From: Ipomoea triloba
Lineage: Eukaryota; Streptophyta; Magnoliopsida; Solanales; Convolvulaceae
Direction of reading: 5' to 3'
Assembly (NCBI RefSeq): GCF_003576645.1
Contig: NC_044922.1
Location: forward strand, 10,433,996 to 10,497,995
DNA length: 64,000 nt
Part shown: positions 21,963-31,671 of the stretch, in pieces
Position numbering within the stretch: the first letter of the stretch is position 1
How the letters are laid out: every line of letters begins with the position of its first letter
Notes under the pieces: model-generated
The model's input: the letters and a program-made list of their open reading frames with translations, nothing else
Databases searched by the model: none
What the model was told of the DNA's origin: nothing
Program-made: the position numbers and the translations under genes

Positions 21963-22436
21963 ATGCAGTCTAGCGCGGGCTCTTTTAGCCCAGAAAACTC
22001 TGGTGGTTCATCAGAGTTCATGTTCCCCATACTAGATTATGATGATTATGTGCAGTATCTAGCGGGTGACGACCCGTATACTCCCGGCTTCACTCCTGTC
22101 CCTCCAGCTCTGACTTATGCTCTTGATCCTATTCCTGCTCCTGTTCACCTAGTTGTACCTGTCTGTCCTCCTGCTCCCAGTAGTCCATTGAGTTTCATTG
22201 ATGCTATTCAGGCGAGTTATGGGTTCTACCCCATCGAGGTTTTAGAGGGGAGCGACCCTCTCGAGTTCGTTGTTCACTACCCTTATCCGTGGGACCCTAG
22301 TCCCCCGGAAAGTTATGACGAGTGGATGATGGTAAACACCCCATGTAATTTCTTAGATCATATCACCTGGTTTGAGGGCGAGTGGTACCTTGTTTGGGGA
22401 ACATATACCGGCCCAGTGTACTGCCCACTAGAGTAG
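21963..22436 (+). CDS. LTR-embedded small protein, copy B (intact, 157 aa)
   Basis: An intact frame inside LTR-B. The ATG at 21963 directly follows CCTTATTAG, an acceptor-like end conserved in copies A and C. Residues 1-85 are Ser/Pro-rich and acidic (MQSSAGSFSPENSG; DYDDYVQYLAGDDPYTPGF). Residues from about 85 form the conserved part: YGFYPIEVLEGSDPLEF, YPYPWDPSPPE, DEWMMV, NFLDHITWFEGEWYLVWG and TGPVYCPLE. Four to five Trp and many aromatic residues suggest a small folded domain. No known enzyme, DNA-binding, signal or membrane motif is apparent. Over 28 codons from YGFYPIE, copies A and B differ by 13 synonymous and 3 replacement codons (my count), which indicates past selection on the protein. 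I do not recognise the family and assign no function. Confidence 0.55.
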   Translation: MQSSAGSFSPENSGGSSEFMFPILDYDDYVQYLAGDDPYTPGFTPVPPALTYALDPIPAPVHLVVPVCPPAPSSPLSFIDAIQASYGFYPIEVLEGSDPLEFVVHYPYPWDPSPPESYDEWMMVNTPCNFLDHITWFEGEWYLVWGTYTGPVYCPLE

Positions 22437-22566
22437 ATCGTGTCCCAGGGAAGAAGTCAAAGCTGACCTTTTTGTGTAAATACCTTTTTTTAGCCATGGT
22501 AGTTCCAAGTTGGCTAGTAAGGTCGAGAATAGCCCAAACTTTTGTTCTAATGGGCCGTAAGAAAAC

Positions 22567-22869
22567 TCTTGTACATATTTGTAGCTAGTATAGCTACCCT
22601 TTTACTGCTAATATATATATATGAAGTTATGATGGGTAATGACGATATGAAACAGTTTCCTTGTCTTCAGCCTGTGCATCTAGAGTGAACTCTATCNTCT
22701 TGTACATATTTGTAGCTAGTATAGCTACCCTTTTACTGCTAATATATATATATGAAGTTATGATGGGTAATGACGATATGAAACAGTTTCCTTGTCTTCA
22801 GCCTGTGCATCTAGAGTGAACTCTATCGTTTCCTTGTCTTCAGCCTGTGCATCTAGAGTGAACTCTATC
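22567..22869. repeat. 130-bp direct duplication around N at 22697
   Basis: 22567-22696 and 22698-22826 are near-identical on both sides of a single N. The last 40 bases are present a third time (22828-22869). Probably an unresolved contig join. Confidence 0.8.
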
Positions 22870-23313
22870 GGGATCTGATTGGGTTTAGTCTAGGTGTGGC
22901 GGTAACTACTCCGGATGTATGGTATAGCCGTGTAACACCCCAATTTCTGCTCCGACAACTATTACAATATGCGTAATATAACGCTGCGGAAGCTTACATC
23001 TTACAGCAGTAAACTGGGTGCTACCGCCACACTTAGAGTGAAGCCTATCACCTCTTTGATAAAACTTCCACTATAAGTGCACAGGCTAAAAGAAACACAC
23101 TCAACATCAACACCCCAAACATCAAAATATAATATTTTAGGCATATATATTAATATCAAAAGGTATTTATAAGAATTTGCCCGACGGCTGTTATTTACAA
23201 ACTTCGGGTCCTCCACTGCCCTAACAGACTAGAGCCAGCCAAAACTAAGGCTACCAAAAGATATATATACACAAAAAGAGAAAACCATCCAAAAACTTCC
23301 CAACTCTGGCCCT

Positions 23314-23769
23314 CTAATCCAAACTTCGGTACACCGGTGTGGTGTACGTGCCCCAAACGAGGTGCCACTCTCCCTCGAACCACATGATGTGATCGAGGAA
23401 GCGACACTCGACTAACATCATTGACCACTCGTCACGAAAATCTCGTGGGTCGGAGTCCCACGGACACGGGTAGCGGACAATGAACTCGATAGGGTCAGAA
23501 CCGGGAATAAGCTCTATGGGGTAGTACCCATACTGAGCATTTAACTCATCTACTAAGTCCAAAAAGGAATAAGGATTGACTGGGCTGACTGGGGTTGCTG
23601 GAGTATAGTCAGGGGACGCTGGAGTATAGTCTGGAGAGCTTTGAGAATCGGGTGGAGAATAGGGGTCTCTGTCCGGCGTGTCATGCAAAGTCTGACCAAC
23701 AAAAGTAGGTCCCGGGCAAACATGATCAGGAGTGTTTGCCGGGCTACATGATCCTTCACTGTATGACAT
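23314..23769 (-). CDS. LTR-embedded small protein, copy C (intact, 151 aa)
   Basis: Intact frame in LTR-C. The ATG at 23769 follows GTCATTTCAG, the acceptor-like position shared with copies A and B; the frame can be read upstream to 23868 but that part includes the conserved non-coding leader. N-terminal half: MSYSEGSCSPANTPDHVCPG, then repeats of SPDYTPA. C-terminal domain: YGYYPIELIPGSDPIEF, YPCPWDSDPRD, DEWSMMLVECRFLDHI, then WFEGEWHLVWG and TPVYRSLD. The Trp that is a stop in copy A is present. Compared with B, residues of the aromatic core are kept while the linker is not, as expected of a selected domain with a disordered N-terminus. Function unknown. Confidence 0.55.
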   Translation of the reverse strand: MSYSEGSCSPANTPDHVCPGPTFVGQTLHDTPDRDPYSPPDSQSSPDYTPASPDYTPATPVSPVNPYSFLDLVDELNAQYGYYPIELIPGSDPIEFIVRYPCPWDSDPRDFRDEWSMMLVECRFLDHIMWFEGEWHLVWGTYTTPVYRSLD

Positions 23770-24344
23770 CTGAAATGACGTACACGGTGAAGTGTAATTA
23801 GCACAACGGCTAAGTAAGGTAATCCATTTGTCACTTCCATCAGATAAAAGTTTTGACAAATAATTCATAAAGGTAAATACACATTACCAAATATGGTGTC
23901 CATGCCTTTCATTACTGCAATCAACAATTAATGCCATATAATCACAAGCATATAATGAGTATATAAGTCACAACACATTTCCTTATCAAACTTCCTAGTT
24001 CATCAAACTAGGTTGCCTTTGATTTCTTTTCATACAGGATAGGTTTTCAGAACTATCCCTGTCTATCACACATGTCAATGCCACAATTATGACTTCTAGT
24101 TGTCTTCAATTATGAAAACGTTACTTAGTTTCTGACTAGAAGCAAGAGACCTTATTGAGGATACAAGTTTCTTTGACTAGACCGAAATCGGATCTGGACA
24201 TGGGGATTACGGTCCTGCCCCAAGTCTCGTTCGTGATCCCTTGGACGAAGGTTCATCATTATGGTCCCTAGTTTGGCCCCACCTAGGTCCATAAAGCTGA
24301 TACCAACCCGAAATGACATGAGTATCTATACTTAAGTGTGCACA

Positions 24345-24569
24345 CCCCCACGGCCTACGCCTGACTGAGTGATATAGAAAACTCCCCTGCGCCTGACTGA
24401 GTGACGCAGAGCCTCCCTACGCCTGACGAAGTGACGTAGAGACTCCCTACGCCTGACGAAGTGACGTAGAGACTTGGCGAATAGACTTCGCTTTACGTAT
24501 GAATAAAACCTGCGCCTGACTGAGTGACGCAGAAACTCCCTACGCCTGACGAAGTGACGTAGAGGCTTG
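24345..24569. repeat. CGCCTGAC(G/T)AAGTGACG tandem array
   Basis: Imperfect repeats of CTACGCCTGACGAAGTGACG and GTAGAGACTCC and variants with CTGAGTGACGCAG. Open frames through it (24332-24637, minus) are repeat artefacts. Confidence 0.7.
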
Positions 24570-27024
24570 GCGTATACTGCCGTACATATATTGAAGAAGA
24601 CCATCGGTACTATAGCCCGAGGTAATATAAATGACAAGGTCCTCTTTAACTTCTTGAAACTAAGGTTTTAAAAACATTTCCCCTCCTTTCTCATCTTCTT
24701 TTGGACATTTTCCACAAAATCAAGTCCCTATTTTGAAAACAATTACCATTCTCAACTTGGTTCACAAGTCTCGTCTCTCAAAACATCTTTCTCAAAACAT
24801 TTTCCATCATCACACTACACATTTGTATATATGCATACCACATAAACCTAACACTTTCCACATATTTATGCATATTCACTTAAGGTACACATACCAAATA
24901 TATACATATTACAACACTCCATTTAAATATACATACATACTCATATATGTACATATATTATAATACACACATTACACGTATATATATATACATACCACAT
25001 ATATATATACTTAATACTCATACCATATATAATATGTATATATTACTTATATACACATACGTAGGTTATGCTACACATCCAATATATATAAATATGTAAT
25101 ACTATTTTCATATATATAAATATATCACACACATACATATACAGTATATATATACCACACGCACACATCATATATATATTACACACACTCACAATTATCA
25201 TTAACACATCAATAATCATACTAAGCGTAATTCAGAAAATTTCAGCTTGGCGCAGTCCGAAAGATTGAGCCGGTAAAAATAGTTCCCGAACTCTTTTTCA
25301 CTTGAAATTTTTATGGTAGAACCCCAACTTATAGTACTTGATGTCCATAAAAAATTTTGGTCATTTTGATCCACGAATAAACACAGAAAATTCCATTTTT
25401 GCCCTTGGCAGTGGGCTGTCCGGAATTCTGTCTCTCCCTGGACCAGTTTTGGGAAAAATTCCGAAAACCATACTTCCACTACTCCGATCATTATGAAATT
25501 TTATATGCGGGTTCTACACTTATAGAAATACATGTCTAAAAAAAATTGGATCAAAATACCTTACCAATTTTTCCCAATAAATTTCGGAAGTTACTGCCAG
25601 AATCTACCCTGATTTCCTTTCACTATTTTCACAAGTATAAGCTCATATGAACATAAATACAACATATACAAGCATATCCAAGCTATGAACATGTATACAA
25701 AAATATTCCCAAAGCTCCAAAAACACCATATTTCAACCAAAATCAATTATCCAAATTCAAGTGACTAATTCCAACTTAAGGGAATTCCTTACCTNGCGTA
25801 TACTGCCGTACATATATTGAAGAAGACCATCGGTACTATAGCCCGAGGTAATATAAATGACAAGGTCCTCTTTAACTTCTTGAAACTAAGGTTTTAAAAA
25901 CATTTCCCCTCCTTTCTCATCTTCTTTTGGACATTTTCCACAAAATCAAGTCCCTATTTTGAAAACAATTACCATTCTCAACTTGGTTCACAAGTCTCGT
26001 CTCTCAAAACATCTTTCTCAAAACATTTTCTATCATCACACTACACATTTGTATATATGCATACCACATAAACCTAACACTTTCCACATATTTATGCATA
26101 TTCACTTAAGGTACACATACCAAATATATACATATTACAACACTCCATTTAAATATATATACATACTCATATATGTACATATATTATAATACACACATTA
26201 CACGTATATATATATATATACATACCACATATATATATATATACTTAATACTCATACCATATATAATATGTATATATTACTTATATACACATACGTAGGT
26301 TATGCTACACATCCAATATATATAAATATGTAATACTATTTTCATATATATAAATATATCACACACATACATATACAGTATATATATACCACACGCACAC
26401 ATCATATATATATTACACACACTCACAATTATCATTAACACATCAATAATCATACTAAGCGTAATTCAGAAAATTTCAGCTTGGCGCAGTCCGAAAGATT
26501 GAGCCGGTAAAAATAGTTCCCGAACTCTTTTTCACTTGAAATTTTTATGGTAGAACCCCAACTTATAGTACTTGATGTCCATAAAAAATTTTGGTCATTT
26601 TGATCCACGAATAAACACAGAAAATTCCATTTTTGCCCTTGGCAGTGGGCTGTCCGGAATTCTGTCTCTCCCTGGACCAGTTTTGGGAAAAATTCCGAAA
26701 ACCATACTTCCACTACTCCGATCATTATGAAATTTTATATGCGGGTTCTAAACTTATAGAAATACATGTCTAAAAAAAATTGGATCAAAATACCTTACCA
26801 ATTTTTCCCAATAAATCTCGGATGCTACTGCCAGAATCTATCCTGATTTCTTTTCACTATTTTCACAAGTATAAGCCTATATGAACATAAATATAACATA
26901 TACATGCATATCCAAGTTATGAACATGTATAAAAATATTTCCCAAGCTCAAAAACACCATATTTCAACCAAAAATCAATTATCCAAATTCAAGTGACTAA
27001 TTCCAACTTAAGGGAATTCCTTAC
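24570..27024. repeat. 1.2-kb direct duplication around N at 25795
   Basis: 24570-25794 and 25796-about 27020 are nearly identical, differing mainly in (TA)n length, and abut a single N. Most likely overlapping contig ends placed side by side inside LTR-C. Confidence 0.85.
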
Positions 27025-27215
27025 CTTGTAAAGGATTTCTAATTCCAACTTAAGGGAATTCCTTACCTTGTAAAGGATTTCTAACACCAACTTAAGGGAA
27101 TTCCTTACCTTGTAAAGGATTTCTAACACCAACTTAAGGGAATTCCTTACCTTGTAAAGGATTTCTAACACCTTAGGAAGCAAATTCCTTACCTTGTAAA
27201 GGATTTCTAACACCT
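26998..27215 (-). repeat. 42-bp tandem repeat carrying a splice-donor-like site
   Basis: Five copies of a 42-bp unit whose minus strand contains TTTACAAG|GTAAGGAATT. The same site is single in LTR-A and LTR-B. The array therefore amplifies a candidate 5' splice site. Confidence 0.75.
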
Positions 27216-28199
27216 TAGGAAGCAAATTTTGGATCCTTTCCCCAATTTTCACCTTAAAACCTAGCAAATTTTGGATCCTTTCCCCAATTTTCACCTTAAA
27301 ACCTAGATTCAAAATCAACACCATAACATCATGTATCAAGAAATTAAACATAGATTCATAACCTAGGAAGGATTACAAAGCTTTCTACCGAATAATATCG
27401 AAAACTTACCGAATAAATTGGAAGTTTAGAAGGATTTGGCTATGGAACTTTGGAAGAAAAAATGGTGGAAGATGATCACACCTCTCTCTCTCTCTTTTCG
27501 GCATTTGGGGAAGAAAAGGGAAAAAAAATTCCTTTTATATTTAATCCCAACTTATGGGATAAGCTTTAGGAAAAAAAATAATAAAATAATAAAATATCTC
27601 CACAACATATCAGTTGTGGTCCAAACAGATAAAGTTTCGGTGGAAAATAATCCAGAAAGAATAATTTCCGAAACCACAAATTTATTCCAGTCAAAAGCTC
27701 CAAAATGGGCTAGGTTCGGTACACTGCGGAAATTTCGCGGTGTACGATCAGAAATAAATTTCGACCCTTATAGCTCATCCAATTTCAACTTAACTAAGCA
27801 GGAAGTTCATACTTAGTCATAACATGCCTAATCATCAATTTCTAAGGAAATCCGAGCTGAAAATTCGTCCTCGAAAATTTTACGGTTCGTGACCGGCACG
27901 AACGATCGCAGCTTAATGACAACTATACCTCCGTATAAAAATTCCCTTGACATATCGGGAGATCATCTTATGAATGTCATAGCCTAAAGATATATTTTCC
28001 GACCCTTAGACTTATCGGAAAGACGAGGGGTTACAAGCCGAGCCGGGGTGTTACAAAACCGATCTGTCCGAACCCGTCCGATGCACAGGCCTAGATATTG
28101 ATACAATTTACCCCTGGTCGAAGCTCTTGCGATTCTACCTTTGTGGTGGTTGGTTGGTTATGTAGTGGTGGTAGCCTCGAATCACACGAGTAAGGAGGT

Positions 28200-29458
28200 G
28201 AAGACGAAGCTTAACGTCATGCCCGTGGATTGACTTAGCCCGGTCAAGACTCCGTTGGCAGGGTTCACTGAAGATTCAATTGATGCCGAGGGCTCTACCT
28301 CACTAATAGTCAAATTGGGCACTTGGCCCCATGTGAAAAAGATTGAAATGGAGTTCGTAGTAGTCGGCCTGGAGTGTGCACATAATGTGATCCTCGGCAG
28401 ACTAGGCTTGGAGGATCTAGGTGCCTTGATTTCCATCGTGCATCTCTACATGAAATTTCACACACCGACTAGTGTAGGCATAGTGCGGTGTGATTAAAAA
28501 TAGCTAGGAGTTGTTACATGCAAGCCTATCGATAGGTGGGAGAGAAGGACCTTCAGATCAATACCATCGCCCACCAGGCTGAGGAAAGAATGGTTGAGCA
28601 CCCTAAGCCGGTAGTCGAACTAGAGGAAGTCGTTCTCGACCTTAACTACCCTGATCGTATGGTTAGGATCTGCGTGGGGTTGACCGAATCCATCAAGAAG
28701 GTAGTTGTTCACGTGCTGAGAGACTACAAGGAAATCTTTGTCTATGGACTTGAGGATATGCTGAGAGACTCAAGCCCGTGGGTCAAAAGAGGCATTACTT
28801 GTCGAATAACCGCTGAGACGTCGTAATAAAGGAAGTGGACATGTTATTGGCGGCCGATCATGTTCAGGAAGTGAAGTACCCCGGTTGGCTGGCCAACGTG
28901 GTGTTGGTGCCCAAGCCGCCAGCGTGGCGAACGTGCATCGATTATATAAACCTGAATAAAGCCTGTCCAAAAGACCTGTTTCCTCTCCCTCACATCACCA
29001 GCTAGTCGACGAGACGATTGGTTGCGCCCTACTCATAAGGCCTGCCTAAAAGACCAGTTTCCTGTCCCTCACATCACTAGCTAGTCGACAAGATGGCTGG
29101 CTGCGCCCTACTCAGCTTCATGGATGCCTTTAGGGGCTATCACGAGGGTTATTGTTATAAAGTGATGCCCTTTGGTAGTCAGGCTGTTCAAGAGCCTGAT
29201 AGGCAAGTCAATGGCTACCTATGTGGATGACATGCTGGTCAAAAGCAAGGAGGAAGAAGAGCACGTGAAAGGCTTGGCCGATTGCTTTCGCATCATGAGA
29301 TAGTACAACATGCGGTTGAACCCTAAGAAGTGTGCCTTTGTAGTCGGGGGGACAATTTTTGGGTTACATGGTGACCAAGCGCGGGATCGAACCCAATCCG
29401 GAGAAAGTAAAAGCCATCCTAGACATGCAACCCCCTAAGAATCTCAAAGAGATGCAAC
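28200..29458 (+). pseudogene. pol: Tat/Ogre-like gypsy pol remnant (protease-RT spacer and RT)
   Basis: Degenerate coding sequence in several frames. 28255-28497 gives a segment like the protease-to-RT region of Tat/Ogre elements (NVILGRLGLEDLGALIS, MKFHTPTSVGIVR). 28536-28826 gives LEEVVLDLNYPDRMVRI and DYKEIFVYGLEDM. Then RT pieces follow: YPGWLANVVLVPK, TCIDYINLNKACPKD, FSFMDA-type sequence, and the RT active site YVDDML near 29218, then HVKGLADCF and LNPKKCAF. A 76-bp stretch (about 28958-29034) is repeated just after. Stops and shifts are numerous, so it is dead. The lineage is distinct from the chromoviruses in this window. Sequence after 29458 is unrelated. Confidence 0.8.
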
Positions 29459-30504
29459 ATCGGTAATCAACCGCCCACAAAACCGCCCTCTAGGGTTCGG
29501 TAATCAGCCGTTGCCCGGCCTCTTGGGTTTTCGTGGCCAGACGAGTAGTCGGCGAGCGTGGTTATAGTCAACAACAGAGAGAGTGGAGTGATGGCCCATC
29601 GGCTACTCTAGGTCCTAAAAAATGACCCAGATCTTTGTTGATCACGGGTTTGACCAGGGCAATGGAGGTGGCAGGGGTGGCGGTCGCCGGCCGAGAAGAG
29701 GATGCCATAGGGTTGGCAGTGACGCCTTGATGGCGATAAGAAAATGGTAAAAGGGACTGGGAGGAAGACATTTTAAAAAGAAGAATAAGGGGGGGGGGGG
29801 GGCCTGACCTTAGGGAAAACTTTTCAATTTCCCTCTGAATGCACGTGAACACTGTCAAATGCTAAAGTTAGGCTATTAATCCTATTATGAATATTTTAAA
29901 AATTGTAAGCTATACACATGCTTTCTTGTTGAGAACCAATGTCGTTTTTCTCTAAACTTTTAATTTTGCAATTGCATTTATTAAATTTTAATGTGCTTAA
30001 TGCTCATCCGATTTACCCATTCTAACTTCTAATGTTCTATCGAATATTCAAATGCAAGTATTCATTTATTTTTTATTTAAATTTTAAAGTGCCAATGCTC
30101 ATCCGGTTGACCCGTTCTTTCGAATCCGGATCCGGTTGACGACTTGACCTGTTTTATCGAATGTAAGTATTCATTTTCGATTTTAGTTCAAATAGTTTAG
30201 TCAGCCCGATAAGTTCGACAACCCGAAGTTTAGGGTTAGGGCTAACCCAAATCCGAGAATAAAATAATAATTAACTGACAACCCGAATCCGATAAGCCCG
30301 ACAGGGTTAGCCCGAAATCGACAGGGCTGACCCGATTGACATCCCTAACTGTATATATAACGGGGTATTCGGTATCGTTGGCCAATGAAATTCCATGAAA
30401 ATCGATATATAAAAATTAAATTATTGTTTAAAAATATAATAAAATTTACCTAATACAATTTCTTAAGTTATTATAAAAATAATTTAATTTTCATATAATA
30501 GCTT
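29459..30504. other. No gene recognised
   Basis: 29459-29860 is unique sequence with a G tract near 29792. 29860-30504 is AT-rich. A stretch at 30080-30350 with GTTCGACAACCCG, CCGATAAGCCCGACAGGG and ACCCGATTGACATCCC resembles the subterminal GC motifs of hAT-type MITEs, but I could not define both ends. Confidence 0.5.
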
Positions 30505-30815
30505 AGATGGACCAATCGTTATACCATGGACCATGCACCATGATTGATACTGCAATTGTGTTGAAATGATATTGCAGTTGTGTTGAAAGGGAACTGAAAT
30601 TGTGCGGAACAGAAGTCGTTTCATCCGTCTGGAAGTACAGTTGTATTGAACTAATACTGCAATTATGTTGAACGGATGAAACAACCTCCGTTCCGCGCAA
30701 CTACAGTTACCTTTCAACACAACTGAAGTATCATTTAACACAACTGCAGTATCAACTATGACCATGTTCCACAATGCATTGTGGATCATAATCCACAGTA
30801 TAATTTGCATAGATG
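30505..30815. mobile_element. Foldback MITE
   Basis: 30528-30632 and 30665-30770 are inverted copies of each other (for example CTGCAATTGTGTTGAA against TTTAACACAACTGCAG, and TTTCATCCGT against ACGGATGAAA), so the whole folds as a hairpin. No coding potential. Superfamily not determined. Confidence 0.65.
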
Positions 30816-31671
30816 GAACATTTCAGCATTTTTTTAAAAATATTAAATGAAAAATAATTAGGGGTACATGGGCCTCTTTTACCCTTTTGCCTAGGGGTGT
30901 AAACGAGCCGAGCTCGAGCCTAGGGTGGCTCGAGCTCGAGCTCGTTAAGGGTGGCCTTGCTCGAGCTCGAGCTCGAGCTCGAGAATTTGAGCTCGAGCTC
31001 GAGATCGGCAATTGTCGAGCTGCTCGAGCTCGGCTCGAGTAGCTCGTTTGTTCGATCTTGAGCTCAAGCTCGATCTTGAGCTCGAGCTCGATCTTGAGCT
31101 CGAGTTCGAGCTTGATTTCGAGCTCGAGTTCAGGCTCGAACTCGAGCTCGAGTTCGAATTTGAGCTCGAATTTTACCTATTTGATTTTAAATTAAGAATA
31201 AATTACTTTATTTTATCAAAAAAAAATTCGCAAATCGCAACAAACTACAAGTCAACAACATTGTTCAAACTTCAAAGCATTCAAAATAAGATAACAAGTC
31301 ACAACTTCGCATCAAAATAAAAGTCAACAACACTACAATAACAGTCTTTGATTCCTTCTACATATATATTTCTTCCGGGATAAGCCGTTCAAATTTCCAA
31401 TTTCCAAAAGAGAAATATCTGTTCAACTTGCAAATAATATGAATAATATTAGATAACAAATAAAAGATAAATAAGTGTATAATTAAACATATATTTTAAA
31501 TAAGCCAAGAATATTAAATTCATCAAGTGTAACTTAGTAACTTACTTTCATGGGTTGGATGCCGGAAGGAATATTTCTTGGTATGATTTTTCTTTCTGAA
31601 AAAAAAAAAGATAAATAAGTGTATAATTACATAAATGCTTTAAAAAGATAATGTATCATTTAGCATAAAAG

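Larger units (their letters stand above)
20040..22930 (+). repeat. LTR-B, 5'-truncated relative of LTR-A (resumes 28041-28055)
   Basis: Plus-strand LTR of the TE-A superfamily. It has the donor-like AAG|GTAAGGAATCCC at 20171, two tandem arrays, the GC-rich block at 20660-20790 and the small reading frame at 21963. It lacks the first roughly 0.8 kb seen in LTR-A. LTR-C is inserted at 22930; beyond it the LTR continues AGCCGGGGTGTTACA to 28055, which supplies the canonical end. Confidence 0.7.
22926..28040 (-). mobile_element. LTR-C: solo LTR of the TE-A superfamily, inserted in LTR-B
   Basis: Bounded by 5-bp duplications AGCCG (22926-22930 and 28036-28040). The LTR is 22931-28035 with ends TGTAACACCCC and GGGGTTACA on the plus strand, so it reads on the minus strand like LTR-A. 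It has no internal region, hence a solo LTR left by LTR-LTR recombination. About 1.2 kb of its length is a duplication at the N at 25795, so the real size is near 3.9 kb. It carries the small frame (23314-23769), a CCTACGCCTGACGAAGTGAC array, TA-rich tracts and five tandem copies of the donor-like site. Confidence 0.85.

Noticed and set aside
24332..24637. Arg/Phe-rich repeat frame in LTR-C
   Set aside because: It translates the CGCCTGACGAAGTGACG array; the array is absent from LTR-A and LTR-B, and the frame has no conserved relatives.
31012..31320. LELELDLELE-type frame near the hAT end
   Set aside because: Made of the GAGCTC/CTCGAG subterminal repeats of the transposon, not a protein.
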